A DNA stretch of 64,000 nt from Janthinobacterium sp. 61 (GTDB lineage: Bacteria > Pseudomonadota > Gammaproteobacteria > Burkholderiales > Burkholderiaceae_D). Shown here in pieces: positions 11,891-20,430 of the stretch. Both the position numbers and the translations under genes were made by a program. Positions within the stretch are counted from its first letter, which is position 1; every line of letters begins with the position of its first letter. Below the pieces are notes generated by a model. It was not told where the DNA came from, did no database searches, and saw nothing but the letters and a program-made list of their open reading frames with translations. The stretch spans positions 1,674,001-1,738,000 of the forward strand of contig NZ_PJMQ01000001.1 in the NCBI RefSeq assembly GCF_002846335.1, in the 5' to 3' direction.

Positions 11891-12520
11891 ATGAAATTTC
11901 TATTCGACCTATTCCCCCTGATCGCCTTCTTTGCCGCCTTCAAGCTGGGCGGCATGTATGAAGCGGCCACGCACGATTTCGTGCAGCAATATTTGTCCGG
12001 CTTCGTGTCTGGCGGCCTGATCAAGGCAGACCAGGCGCCGTGGATACTCGCCACCCTGGTCGGCATCGTCGCCACCGCCTGCCAGGTCAGCTATCTGCTG
12101 CTGCGCGGCCGCAAGGTCGACGGCATGCTGTGGCTGTCGCTGTTCATCTTTGTGGTGTTCGGCGGCGCCAGCATTTACCTGCATGACGATTTCTTCCTGA
12201 AATGGAAGCCGACCCTGATCTACTGGCTGTCCGGCCTGGCCCTGCTGATTGCCCATGTGGGTTTCAAGAAAAACCTGATCCGCAAAACCATGGAAGCGCA
12301 AGTGCAACTGCCCGATGCCGTCTGGAACCAGTTGCTGGCCGCCTGGATCATCTTCTTTGGCGTCATCGGCGCACTGAACCTGTTCGTGGCCTTCGTGCTC
12401 TACAAGGGCGACATGGCCGCCTGGGTCAGCTTTAAAGCGTTTGGCGCGACGGGCATTTTCTTTGCCTTCATCGTGGCGCAAACCCTGTTCCTGGCCAAAC
12501 ATATCAAGGAAGACGCATGA
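11891..12520 (+). CDS. yciB: inner-membrane septation protein YciB (IspZ-type)
   Basis: A 209-residue polytopic membrane protein with five or six hydrophobic segments, starting MKFLFDLFPLIAFFAAFKLG. Family landmarks are the N-terminal DLFP-(I/L)-AFF, the central KWKPTLIYWL and the NLFVAF segment. In enterobacteria the family affects septation and envelope synthesis. The stop overlaps the start of the bolA gene by four bases (ATGA), which is a common arrangement in this order of bacteria. Confidence 0.92.
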   Translation: MKFLFDLFPLIAFFAAFKLGGMYEAATHDFVQQYLSGFVSGGLIKADQAPWILATLVGIVATACQVSYLLLRGRKVDGMLWLSLFIFVVFGGASIYLHDDFFLKWKPTLIYWLSGLALLIAHVGFKKNLIRKTMEAQVQLPDAVWNQLLAAWIIFFGVIGALNLFVAFVLYKGDMAAWVSFKAFGATGIFFAFIVAQTLFLAKHIKEDA

Positions 12521-12816
12521 ACACCACCATTGTCAACGCTGCGCCGGAAACGCGTATGGAACGCATTCGTACCCGCCTGGAAACGGCACTTTCTCCTCTG
12601 GAATGCGTGCTGGAAGATGACTCGGCGCGTCACCGGGGCCATGCGGGCGCCGCCTCTGGCGGAGGCCACTACAATCTACGCATTATTTCTAGTCAATTTG
12701 AGGGGCTCAGGCTCGTCATGCGCCATCGACTGGTGTATGATTCCGTGCACGATATGATGCATAATGAGATACATGCATTGGCGATTGTGGCTCTGGCGCC
12801 GTCCGAAGTAGTGTAA
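12517..12816 (+). CDS. bolA: BolA family protein
   Basis: A 99-residue BolA-type protein with the class II KH-like fold, which works with monothiol glutaredoxins in iron-sulfur cluster handling and in stress morphology. The family signature is seen in GGGHYNLRIISSQFEGL (residues about 50-66), RHRLVYDSVHDMM and the metal-ligand histidine of NEIHALAI. It is translationally coupled to yciB. Confidence 0.9.
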   Translation: MNTTIVNAAPETRMERIRTRLETALSPLECVLEDDSARHRGHAGAASGGGHYNLRIISSQFEGLRLVMRHRLVYDSVHDMMHNEIHALAIVALAPSEVV

Positions 12817-12928
12817 GGATGGCGTTTTGGCGTACCGGGGCAACTTGGTATGCCGCTTGCCGCAAGCGCCATGCACGCGTTTTCTTTCCATGCGTTTTTT
12901 ACGAAACTTTCCCTAACAGGATTTAATA

Positions 12929-13708
12929 ATGACTTTTAAGCCAGCCCGCTTGCTGATTGCACTACTCGCCGTTGTCGCGGTACCTGTTTTTGCGCAAAAT
13001 GTTGCCGTTGTTAATGGCAAGCCTATCCCATCGTCGCGCGTTGATGCAGTCGTCAAGCAAGTCGTCGCCCAAGGCCAGCAACCGGATTCGCCGCAATTGC
13101 GCGAAATGATCAAGAAGGACTTGATCGGCCGTGAAGTGCTGATGCAAGAAGCGGAAAACAAAGGTTTCGGTAAAGATGCAGCAGTCAAGCAACAAATCGA
13201 GAACGCACGCCAGGCCATCGTCATCAATGCCCTGGTCGGCGACTACCTGAAAAAGAACCCTGTCAACGACGCTGAAATCAAGGCGGAATATGACAAGTTC
13301 GTAGCCCAGACCGGCGACAAGGAATACCACGTGCGCCATATCCTGGTGGGCACCGAAGCTGAAGCGAAAGACATCATCGCCAAGCTGAAAGGCGGCGCCA
13401 AATTTGAAGATCTGGCCAAGCAATCGAAAGATGCCGGCTCGGCCGACAATGGCGGCGACCTGGACTGGGCAGCGCCATCGTCCTTCCCGAAAGTCTTCTC
13501 CGACGCCTTCGTGAAACTGCAAAAAGGCCAGGTCACCGACACCCCGGTGCAAACGCCTAACGGTTTCCACGTGATCAAGCTGGACGACACCCGCGCGGCA
13601 AAACTGCCAACCCTGGAAGAAGTCAAGCCACAGATCGCCGAAGCGCTGCAGCAAAAGAAACTGCAAGCATATCAGGAAGAAATGGTCAAAAAAGCAAAAG
13701 TTCAGTAA
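12929..13708 (+). CDS. periplasmic peptidyl-prolyl cis-trans isomerase, parvulin type (copy 1)
   Basis: A 259-residue PpiC/PrsA-like folding helper. The signal peptide MTFKPARLLIALLAVVAVP is followed by an AQN cleavage region, then an N-terminal chaperone-like helical part (about 25-125) and the rotamase domain (about 130-225: KEYHVRHILVGTEAEAKDI, GGDLDWAAPSSF, GFHVIKLDDTR). AGGA precedes the start by seven bases. The next gene is a close paralogue, about three quarters identical by eye, so this is a tandem duplication. A hairpin follows the stop. Confidence 0.93.
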   Translation: MTFKPARLLIALLAVVAVPVFAQNVAVVNGKPIPSSRVDAVVKQVVAQGQQPDSPQLREMIKKDLIGREVLMQEAENKGFGKDAAVKQQIENARQAIVINALVGDYLKKNPVNDAEIKAEYDKFVAQTGDKEYHVRHILVGTEAEAKDIIAKLKGGAKFEDLAKQSKDAGSADNGGDLDWAAPSSFPKVFSDAFVKLQKGQVTDTPVQTPNGFHVIKLDDTRAAKLPTLEEVKPQIAEALQQKKLQAYQEEMVKKAKVQ

Positions 13709-13720
13709 GAACTGACCTCC

Positions 13721-13742
13721 CCGGCGCCCTTTTCGGCGCCGG
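13721..13742 (+). terminator. hairpin between the two parvulin genes
   Basis: Perfect 8-bp stem CCGGCGCC/GGCGCCGG with loop CTTTTC. No clear T run follows, so it may only weaken read-through into the second copy or protect the first message. Confidence 0.5.
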
Positions 13743-13825
13743 TCGTGTATTCTGCGCCTGAATGTGCACTGCATGGCAGTCGCGATCTTTTGTACCAGTT
13801 TTTTGTATACTTATTAGGAATGAAC

Positions 13826-14602
13826 ATGATTTTGAAGCCAGCCCGCCTGATCTTAGCCCTGGTCGCCGTTGTAGCGATCCCTGCGTTCGCGCAAAACGTC
13901 GCCACCGTGAATGGCAAGGCCATCCCATCGTCGCGCGTTGACCAGGTCGTCAAGCAAGTCGTCGCCCAAGGCAAGCAAGCCGATTCGCCGCAATTGCGCG
14001 AAGCCATCAAGAAAGACCTGATCGGCCGTGAAGTGCTGATCCAGGAAGCCGACAAGCAAGGCTACGGCACACGTCCGGAAGTCAAGTCGCAGATCGACAA
14101 TGCCCGTCAAAGCATCATCATCAATGCCCTGCTGGCCGACTACGTCAAGAAAAACCCTGTCAAGGACGCTGAAATCAAGGCCGAGTACGACAAGTTCAAG
14201 GCGCAAGCCGGCGACAAGGAATACCATGCACGCCACATCCTGGTGGCCACCGAAGCCGAAGCGAAAGACATCATCGCCAAGCTGAAAGGCGGCGCCAAGT
14301 TCGAAGAACTGGCGAAAGTATCGAAAGACGGTTCCGCAGCCAATGGCGGCGACCTGGACTGGGCTAGCCCAGCGTCGTACGTGAAGCCATTCTCCGACGC
14401 CATGGTTGCCCTGAAACCAGGCCAGATCACGCAAACGCCAGTGCAATCGCAATTCGGCTTCCACGTGATCAAACTGGAAGAAACCCGTCCGACGAAGCTG
14501 CCGGCACTGGAAGAAGTCAAGGGTCAAGTGGCGGAGTCGCTGCAACAGAAGAAACTTGCCGCCTACCGCGACGAGTTGATGAAGAAGGCAAAAATCCAAT
14601 AA
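13826..14602 (+). CDS. periplasmic peptidyl-prolyl cis-trans isomerase, parvulin type (copy 2)
   Basis: 258 residues, same layout as the upstream paralogue: signal peptide MILKPARLILALVAVVAIP, AQN cleavage region, helical N-terminal part and one rotamase domain (KEYHARHILVATEAEAKDI, GFHVIKLEETR). The ATG at 13826 is chosen because AGGA lies six bases upstream and because it matches the first copy; ATGs at 13745 and 13820 are in frame. The copies differ most in the region 75-105 and in the acidic/basic residues near the end, so client range could differ. A strong terminator follows. Confidence 0.92.
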   Translation: MILKPARLILALVAVVAIPAFAQNVATVNGKAIPSSRVDQVVKQVVAQGKQADSPQLREAIKKDLIGREVLIQEADKQGYGTRPEVKSQIDNARQSIIINALLADYVKKNPVKDAEIKAEYDKFKAQAGDKEYHARHILVATEAEAKDIIAKLKGGAKFEELAKVSKDGSAANGGDLDWASPASYVKPFSDAMVALKPGQITQTPVQSQFGFHVIKLEETRPTKLPALEEVKGQVAESLQQKKLAAYRDELMKKAKIQ

Positions 14603-14620
14603 TATTGGATGAGCATGAAA

Positions 14621-14644
14621 GGCGCTCCACGGAGCGCTTTTTTT
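14621..14644 (+). terminator. Rho-independent terminator after the parvulin pair
   Basis: Stem GCGCTC/GAGCGC closed by a short CACG loop and followed by seven T. Confidence 0.85.
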
Positions 14645-14667
14645 ACGCCTGAAAAAAGCGAGTTGCA

Positions 14668-15348
14668 ATGGATCTACATGCAGAACTGAAGGCCGCGCTG
14701 GAAACGGCCGCCGACCCGGCTCGTGCCGCGCCCATGCAGGCCTATATGCGCGGCCAGTTCATTTTCCTGGGCGTGGCCGCGCCGCAGCGGCGGCTGGCAG
14801 CCAGGGACTTGCTCGCGGGCTTGAAAGGCGTGGGAGCCGATGCCTTGCTGGAACATGCACAACTGCTGTGGCAACAGCCAGAGCGCGAATACCAGCACGT
14901 GGCGCTCGACATGCTGGGTCTGCACCGACGCCAGCTGGGCATCGGGCACATCCCCGCCCTGCTGGCACTGGCACGCCAGCGGGCGTGGTGGGATAGCGTC
15001 GACGGGATGGCCGGCATCGTCGGCGACGTGCTGCAGGCGGAACTGCAGCATGGCGGCGATGTCCATGCGCATATGGTCCCGGCCTTGCACCACGAAGACT
15101 TCTGGCTGCGCCGCATCGCCCTCCTGCACCAGCTGGGCTGGCGCGGCGATACGGATGCCGGCTGGCTGTTCGACGCGGCCCTGGCGCTGGCCCAGGAGGA
15201 CGAATTTTTCATCCGCAAGGCCATCGGCTGGGCCTTGCGCGATTACGCGCGCCACGCGCCCGAGGCCGTGACGGCGTTTGCCAACGCGCACCGCCAGCTG
15301 CTATCACCGCTCAGCTACCGCGAAGCGCTGAAGCACCAGCCACCTTGA
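14668..15348 (+). CDS. DNA alkylation repair protein, AlkD-like HEAT-repeat fold
   Basis: 226 residues rich in helices. The AlkD family glycosylases remove positively charged alkylated bases. Matching segments are MRGQFIFLGVAAPQRR, the tryptophan-rich AWWDSVDGMAGIVGDVL, FWLRRIALLHQLGWR and the final EFFIRKAIGWALRDYARHAP, where the aspartate and tryptophans face DNA in the family. The stop lies inside the convergent tetR gene (38-bp overlap). The start has only a weak ribosome site. Confidence 0.85.
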   Translation: MDLHAELKAALETAADPARAAPMQAYMRGQFIFLGVAAPQRRLAARDLLAGLKGVGADALLEHAQLLWQQPEREYQHVALDMLGLHRRQLGIGHIPALLALARQRAWWDSVDGMAGIVGDVLQAELQHGGDVHAHMVPALHHEDFWLRRIALLHQLGWRGDTDAGWLFDAALALAQEDEFFIRKAIGWALRDYARHAPEAVTAFANAHRQLLSPLSYREALKHQPP

Positions 15349-15985
15349 ACGCCTGCCCAACAAGCAATCGCAGCGCCGCATCGATGCGCGGCGCGGCATC
15401 CCAGGCCGGCACGGGCGCCAGCAAGCCCAGCGCCATCTGCCGCAACGGCTCGGCGATCACTATGGCCAGCAGCAGGCCGGCCAGTTCCGGCGCATTGCCG
15501 GTCACCACGTGGCCGCGCGCGGCCTGGCGCTGCAGCCACTCGGCCAGCAGGGCCGTGCCCCGCTCGATGCCATTGCGCTGATACACAGCCAGTAAATCCG
15601 TGCGGGCGGGAAAGTCCGTGCACAGCAGGCGGAACAGGCCCACGGCATCCGCCGTCAACACGCGCGCCGCCATCGCCTGCAATATTTCCCTCAATAGCGG
15701 CAAGACCTCGCCGGGCGCGGCCGCATCGTGCGCCATGGCCGGCAGGAAGGCGTCCGTCCAGCCGCGCACCACCAGCGCCACCAGATCTTCGCGGTTGGCC
15801 GCATATTGGTACAGCGATTTCTTTGCCATGCCCGCGTGGCGCGCCACCGCCTCCATGGTCGTGGCCGCATAACCTTCGTGCAACAGCAGCCAGGTGGCCG
15901 CCTGCACGGCCGCCTCGCGTGCTTCCTCGGGTGGGCGCGCCGGACGGCCCCGTCCACGCATGGCCTTGCCTTCTTCTTCCTGCAT
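15311..15985 (-). CDS. TetR family transcriptional regulator
   Basis: 224 residues. The N-terminal helix-turn-helix (about 22-68) reads ATWLLLHEGYAATTMEAVAR then AGMAKKSLYQYAANREDLV, the TetR signature. The rest is a helical ligand-binding domain without clear relatives. GGAG lies five bases before the start. It is divergent from the DAPG-hydrolase-like gene with 107 bases between, and a perfect inverted repeat in that gap is a likely operator, so it probably represses both genes and responds to a small, possibly aromatic, molecule (inference). Confidence 0.88.
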   Translation of the reverse strand: MQEEEGKAMRGRGRPARPPEEAREAAVQAATWLLLHEGYAATTMEAVARHAGMAKKSLYQYAANREDLVALVVRGWTDAFLPAMAHDAAAPGEVLPLLREILQAMAARVLTADAVGLFRLLCTDFPARTDLLAVYQRNGIERGTALLAEWLQRQAARGHVVTGNAPELAGLLLAIVIAEPLRQMALGLLAPVPAWDAAPRIDAALRLLVGQAFKVAGASALRGS

Positions 15986-16035
15986 GCCGACTCCAAACTT
16001 GATCGATGGGCAATTCTACACCGAAACATATTTAG

Positions 16036-16052
16036 GAAACGTAGTGCGTTTC
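16036..16052. promoter_or_regulatory. inverted repeat, probable TetR operator
   Basis: GAAACG-TAGTG-CGTTTC is a perfect 6-bp inverted repeat with a 5-bp spacer. It lies in the gap between the tetR gene and the divergent hydrolase gene, just before a TATAAT -10 candidate (16060-16065) pointing to the hydrolase. Binding there would block that promoter. Confidence 0.6.
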
Positions 16053-16092
16053 TTTAATATATAATTGTCTCACCCTAACAAAGGAGAACGAC

Positions 16093-16797
16093 ATGACGAA
16101 CAACGCGCATATTGAATTGCCATGGAGCATCACTACGACGGGCGACTTGCTCGACCCGTTTCCCCTGCATCTGGAAACGGGCATCACGCGCCTGGACGAT
16201 GGCTGCCTGCTGGTGGCCGCGCGCACGGAGCTGCACGGCTGCAGCGGGCGCATGCTGGACTGGTGGTTTACGTTTTTTGAAACGACGCAGCACATCAAGT
16301 GGTGGCACCCGCACGATCACGTGGCCCATCACGGCTGGAACAGCGCGTGGAAAAAAGGAGAGAGTTACTACGGCGCCTCGATCGAGGCGGTGGAATCCCT
16401 AGGCGACATTCCGCCCGTGAAAGCCAAGCTGAAGTTCCATGATCCAAAAGACGTGTTTGATCCGCTGCAATTGCAACTGGCCAGGGATAGCGGTGCCCTG
16501 TCGGCCGCCATCTGCGCGCGCATCGGCTTTGGCGAGCATGTGCAGCTTGATCCGCAGGGCGACCCGCTCGACGGCGAAATGCTGCATTTGACACGCGACA
16601 CGCCCACGGGCTGCGTGCTGCGCAGCCGCTTCCTGCTGGGCCGTAACAGCCTCGATCCCGTGCGCGACGTACCCGACGTACTGGGCCTGAATTTGCTGCG
16701 CCATTGCTACAGCGAATTTACCTATCTGTCGCGCTTCCTGCCCTCGCTGTATTATGGCGAGCATGCCAACGGAGAAAAGGCGCCGCTGCCCTGGTAA
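16093..16797 (+). CDS. DAPG hydrolase (PhlG)-family protein
   Basis: 234 residues related to the metal-dependent C-C hydrolases PhlG (2,4-diacetylphloroglucinol) and phloretin hydrolase. The visible ligand segments are WWFTFFETTQHIKWWHPHDH (residues about 57-76) and the HxxxE motif HCYSE near residue 205. Members cut an acyl group from polyphenolic ketones. An AAGGAG site lies seven bases before the start. The divergent TetR gene suggests substrate-induced expression, for example to detoxify a phloroglucinol antibiotic made by soil pseudomonads; the real substrate is not known. Confidence 0.75.
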   Translation: MTNNAHIELPWSITTTGDLLDPFPLHLETGITRLDDGCLLVAARTELHGCSGRMLDWWFTFFETTQHIKWWHPHDHVAHHGWNSAWKKGESYYGASIEAVESLGDIPPVKAKLKFHDPKDVFDPLQLQLARDSGALSAAICARIGFGEHVQLDPQGDPLDGEMLHLTRDTPTGCVLRSRFLLGRNSLDPVRDVPDVLGLNLLRHCYSEFTYLSRFLPSLYYGEHANGEKAPLPW

Positions 16798-16819
16798 AAC
16801 CTTGCAGCCAAGGCGCCCC

Positions 16820-17713
16820 TTACAGCCGCTTGTGCATGCGCGCCAGCGGCAGTTTGATGTCACCAGGCAAGTCGAGGTAGAAATCTTCCGTGACGGAGAA
16901 GCCGCTGGCCAGGTACAGCGGCACGCCGGGCAAGGTGGCGGCCAGTTCCAGCGCAGTGAAACCAGCGGCCAGCGCCTGCCGTTCGCAATAACGCATCAGC
17001 ATGCTGCCCAGGCCCTGGCGCGCACTAGCCGGCTCGACAAAGAAGGCGCGGATGCGGCCCGGCTGGCAGGCCGGGTCGAGCAGCGGGTCCGGTCCGCTCT
17101 TCGCGCGGTCGGCGCCGTACAGGGTGGCGCGCTGGCTCCAGCCGCCACAGGCCAGGATGGCACCGTCGCGCTCGATCACGAAATACGTCCGGTCGGCAAC
17201 GAGCTGCGTATCGACGCCGAACACATGGCGCGTCACGGCTTCGGCCTGCTCTTCACTGTAAAACCCCGCGCTCAGCACCACGCCGGAACGGGCGATCAGC
17301 GCATTCATGGCGGGCACGTCGGACGGCAGCGCCACGCGCAAGCTGGTCAGGGCGCCAAAGCTGAACCAGGCACGCGCGATACGTCCCTGCTCCACCTCAT
17401 ATGTCGCCACCAGTTCCTGCGCGGAAACACCGTCTGGCGTGTCGCCATGGACGATTTCATGGTCGATCACCAGCTTGCCGCAAGCGATACGGTTGAGCAA
17501 CTGCGCCCGCGGTTTGCTGGCCGCGAATCGGGCTGCGAAACGGGGGCCGATCTGCGCGCCACCTTGGGCCAGCAAGGTAGCCGGGTGCTGGAATTGCTGT
17601 GCGTCATCGGCATAGATCGCCAGCAAGGCCGCCACATCGTGGGCATTGTAGGCGTCCAGTTGGGCCTGGACCACCGCGACGGGAGAAATGCGTGTATCGT
17701 TGGCAAGCGCCAT
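16820..17713 (-). CDS. SnoaL-like domain fused to a GNAT acetyltransferase
   Basis: 297 residues in two parts. Residues 1-125 resemble the SnoaL/NTF2 fold (VVQAQLDAYNAHDVAALLAI, IDHEIVHGD, ATYEVEQGRIARAWF). Residues 126-297 are a GNAT domain with the acetyl-CoA site FFVEPASARQGLGSMLMRYC and the later strand LYLASGFSVTEDF. The first may bind the substrate that the second acetylates; the substrate is unknown. The ATG at 17713 is preferred because AGG lies upstream at a good distance; a TTG at 17749 is also in frame. It converges on the hydrolase gene. Confidence 0.8.
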   Translation of the reverse strand: MALANDTRISPVAVVQAQLDAYNAHDVAALLAIYADDAQQFQHPATLLAQGGAQIGPRFAARFAASKPRAQLLNRIACGKLVIDHEIVHGDTPDGVSAQELVATYEVEQGRIARAWFSFGALTSLRVALPSDVPAMNALIARSGVVLSAGFYSEEQAEAVTRHVFGVDTQLVADRTYFVIERDGAILACGGWSQRATLYGADRAKSGPDPLLDPACQPGRIRAFFVEPASARQGLGSMLMRYCERQALAAGFTALELAATLPGVPLYLASGFSVTEDFYLDLPGDIKLPLARMHKRL

Positions 17714-17867
17714 GCGTATACCTGTTATGGAATGGGTGGAAAGTTGCAAAGGGTAACATTGTCGCCCCTGTCGCGGCGCAATTTACTGCGATAATAACAA
17801 GATTCGTCGCACGAACTATATTCAGGCGTCACCAATCAATCGCACAATCGCAGCAGGAGTAAAGATC

Positions 17868-18761
17868 ATGAAATGGGAAGGCAATCGCGAAAGCGACAAT
17901 GTGGAGGATCGCCGTGGCGAAGATGGCGGCGGGGGCGGCGGTGGGGGTGGCTTCGGCTTTGGCGGGCGTTCTATCGGCATCGGCACCATCGTCATCGCCC
18001 TCGTCGGCTCGTATGTGCTGGGCGTCAACCCCCTGACCTTGCTCAACCTGCTCAGCGGCGGTGGCGGCCAGGTCAGCACCCAGCAAAGCCAGGCGCCCGC
18101 GCGCCAGCCGCCCGAATCGGACGACATGGCCCGCTTCGTGAAAACCGTGCTGGCCGATACGGAAGACACCTGGGGCGCGCTGTTCAAGGCCGAAGGCGGC
18201 AGCTACGTGAAACCGAAGCTGGTGTTGTTTTCAGGCAGCATCCCCACAGCCTGCGGCACGGGCCAGAGCGCCAGCGGCCCCTTCTATTGCCCCGGCGACC
18301 AGAAAGTCTACCTGGACCTGGACTTCTTTAAGCTGATGCAGCAGCGCTTCAAGGTCTCGGGCGAATTTGCCGAAGCCTATGTGATCGCCCATGAAGTGGG
18401 CCACCACGTACAGAACCTGCTGGGCTTATCCGAAAAGGTCGATAATGCGCGCCGCACGCAATCGGAGCGCCAGGCCAACGCCATGTCCGTGCGCCTGGAA
18501 TTGCAGGCCGACTGCTTTGCCGGCGTGTGGGCATTCCACGCGAACCAGGACCGCAAAATCCTGGAACAGGGCGACGTGGAAGCGGCCCTGAAAGCGGCCA
18601 CGGCCATCGGCGACGATGCCTTGCAGCGCCAGTCGCAAGGCCATGTCGTGCCTGACTCGTTTACGCACGGCACCTCGGAACAGCGCGTGCGCTGGTTCAG
18701 CAAGGGCATCGAGGGCGGCCAGATTTCCCAGTGCAACACGTTTGAGGCGCGTCAACTGTAA
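17868..18761 (+). CDS. ypfJ: YpfJ-type neutral zinc metallopeptidase
   Basis: 297 residues. The N-terminus has a glycine-rich tract (about 20-36) and one membrane segment (about 38-62). The rest holds the zinc site VIAHEVGHHVQNLLG (HExxH, around residue 170) and downstream conserved segments ELQADCFAGVWAF and FTHGTSEQRVRWF. The protease part probably faces the periplasm. Clients of the family are not well known. AGGAGT lies in front of the start. A perfect hairpin follows the stop, between convergent genes. Confidence 0.9.
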   Translation: MKWEGNRESDNVEDRRGEDGGGGGGGGGFGFGGRSIGIGTIVIALVGSYVLGVNPLTLLNLLSGGGGQVSTQQSQAPARQPPESDDMARFVKTVLADTEDTWGALFKAEGGSYVKPKLVLFSGSIPTACGTGQSASGPFYCPGDQKVYLDLDFFKLMQQRFKVSGEFAEAYVIAHEVGHHVQNLLGLSEKVDNARRTQSERQANAMSVRLELQADCFAGVWAFHANQDRKILEQGDVEAALKAATAIGDDALQRQSQGHVVPDSFTHGTSEQRVRWFSKGIEGGQISQCNTFEARQL

Positions 18762-18771
18762 ATGAAATCCA

Positions 18772-18799
18772 CGCATGCCGCCCTGCGGGACGGCATGCG
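18772..18799. terminator. bidirectional hairpin between ypfJ and the solute-binding gene
   Basis: A 9-bp stem CGCATGCCG/CGGCATGCG with an inner CCC/GGG extension and a TGC loop. It has no long T run but sits exactly between two convergent stop codons. Confidence 0.6.
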
Positions 18800-18805
18800 C
18801 ATCCA

Positions 18806-19564
18806 TCAGGGCACGCTGACCTCGTAGCGCTTGCCCAGCCGTTTCAGTTCGCCCGTCTCGATCAGCTTATTCAATTCCTGATCAAACTGCAGGCGCAGCT
18901 TGTCGAAGGCAGGGGAACGGGGGAAGACGAAATAGCCGTTTTGTACTTCGATGACTTTGGGTAAAGGTTTCACTTGGCGGCCATAGCCCAGGCGGGCGAT
19001 CACTGGGTCGGTATTGCGGCGGTTGCTGACGAACACGTCCACGTGATTGTGCACCAGCATCTTCAAGCCATTTTCCACATTGTTGGCCACGCTGACCTGC
19101 AAGCCTGGCCGCATGCGCTCCCAGTCCGCACCATACGCCCAACCGTTCAGCAGCACTACTCTGCGGCTCTTGAGCACCGCGTCATCGCCATCCCAGCCAA
19201 AGCTGGCGTCCTGGCGCGTATAAAAGACCATCTGGTCCTGGTAAAACGGCTTGTCGGAAAACCCCATGCTGGCGATGCGCTCGGGCGTCTTGTAGGGACC
19301 GATCAGGATATCGGCCTGGCCCTGCACCAGCATGGCTTGTGCGCGCGCCCACGGCACCATGCGAAAACGCACGGTGTTACCGGTGCGCGCCGCCATCAGG
19401 CGCAGCAGTTCCACGCCCAGTCCGTCATACTCGCCACTCTCCTGGTATTCGAACACGCGCGCGAACTGCGCGCCCACGGCCAGCAGTTCGCGCGCTTGCA
19501 GTGGCAAGGTGAATGCCGGCCACAGCAGCGCCAGGGCAAGCAAGCGCCGCCCTGCTCTGTTCAT
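18806..19564 (-). CDS. periplasmic solute-binding protein, amino-acid-type (SBP_bac_3)
   Basis: 252 residues with signal peptide [20 protein letters not shown]. The mature part has the PBP2 fold: DGLGVELLRLMAARTG, VQGQADILIGPYKTPERI and GFSDKPFYQDQMVFYTRQ, as in polar amino acid receptors. No permease or ATPase gene is near. Its start codon overlaps the nadC stop (TGATG), so it is translated from the nadA-nadC message. The ligand could therefore be an NAD precursor or aspartate-like acid, but this is only inferred from position. Confidence 0.82.
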   Translation of the reverse strand: MNRAGRRLLALALLWPAFTLPLQARELLAVGAQFARVFEYQESGEYDGLGVELLRLMAARTGNTVRFRMVPWARAQAMLVQGQADILIGPYKTPERIASMGFSDKPFYQDQMVFYTRQDASFGWDGDDAVLKSRRVVLLNGWAYGADWERMRPGLQVSVANNVENGLKMLVHNHVDVFVSNRRNTDPVIARLGYGRQVKPLPKVIEVQNGYFVFPRSPAFDKLRLQFDQELNKLIETGELKRLGKRYEVSVP

Positions 19565-20430
19565 CAGCCGACGATGCGCAAGGAGTAATCGGTAGCCCGC
19601 ACATCCTTGGTCAGGCTGCCAATCGAGATACGATCCACGCCCGTTTCGGCGATAGCACGCACGGTATCGACATTGATGCCGCCCGACGCTTCCAGCAAGG
19701 CGCGGCCATTCGTCAAGGCCACGGCTTCGCGCATCATGTCGTTGCTGAAGTTATCGAGCAAGACGGAGACGGCGCCCGCGTCCAGCGCTTCCTGCAATTG
19801 CGCCAGGGTTTCCACCTCGATCTGCACGGGCACGCCAGCGTCGAGGTTGCGCGCGTTTTCCAGGGCCTGGCTGACGCCACCTGCGGCCGCGATATGGTTT
19901 TCCTTGATCAGGATGCCATCGTACAGGGCCAGGCGCTGGTTCTTGCCGCCGCCGACGCGCACCGCATACTTTTGCGCCAGGCGCAGGCCAGGCAGGGTCT
20001 TGCGCGTATCGAGGATGGCGGCCTTGGTGCCGGCGACCACATCGACATATTGGCGCGTGGCCGTGGCGACAGCCGACAGCAGTTGCAGGAAATTGAGGGC
20101 GCTGCGTTCGGCCGTGAGCAAGGCGCGCGCGGGCGCCTGGATCGTGCAGACGACGCTGTCGGCCGTCATCATGTCGCCTTCGGCGTAATGCCAGACGATA
20201 TCGATGCTGCGGTCCAGGCTTTTCATGATGCCTTCGAACCACGGTGCGCCGCACAGCACGGCTGCTTCGCGCACGATGACACGGGCAGTGACGATATGGT
20301 CGGGCGGCACCAGTTCGCCCGTCAGGTCGCACTGGCCCACGTCTTCCAGCAAGGCGGCCAGCAAATTGCCTTCGAACGCGCGCGCCAGGGCCGGATCGAA
20401 GGGGGCGAAAGAATTAACGAGGGTACTCAT
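19564..20430 (-). CDS. nadC: nicotinate-nucleotide pyrophosphorylase (carboxylating), NadC
   Basis: 288 residues. NadC converts quinolinate and PRPP to nicotinate mononucleotide in de novo NAD synthesis. Landmarks: [14 protein letters not shown], the PRPP/quinolinate region [17 protein letters not shown], the [20 protein letters not shown] segment, LIKENHI and the end [20 protein letters not shown]. The start at 20430 overlaps the nadA stop (ATGA); longer in-frame extensions lie inside nadA and are ignored. Confidence 0.95.
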   Translation of the reverse strand: MSTLVNSFAPFDPALARAFEGNLLAALLEDVGQCDLTGELVPPDHIVTARVIVREAAVLCGAPWFEGIMKSLDRSIDIVWHYAEGDMMTADSVVCTIQAPARALLTAERSALNFLQLLSAVATATRQYVDVVAGTKAAILDTRKTLPGLRLAQKYAVRVGGGKNQRLALYDGILIKENHIAAAGGVSQALENARNLDAGVPVQIEVETLAQLQEALDAGAVSVLLDNFSNDMMREAVALTNGRALLEASGGINVDTVRAIAETGVDRISIGSLTKDVRATDYSLRIVG

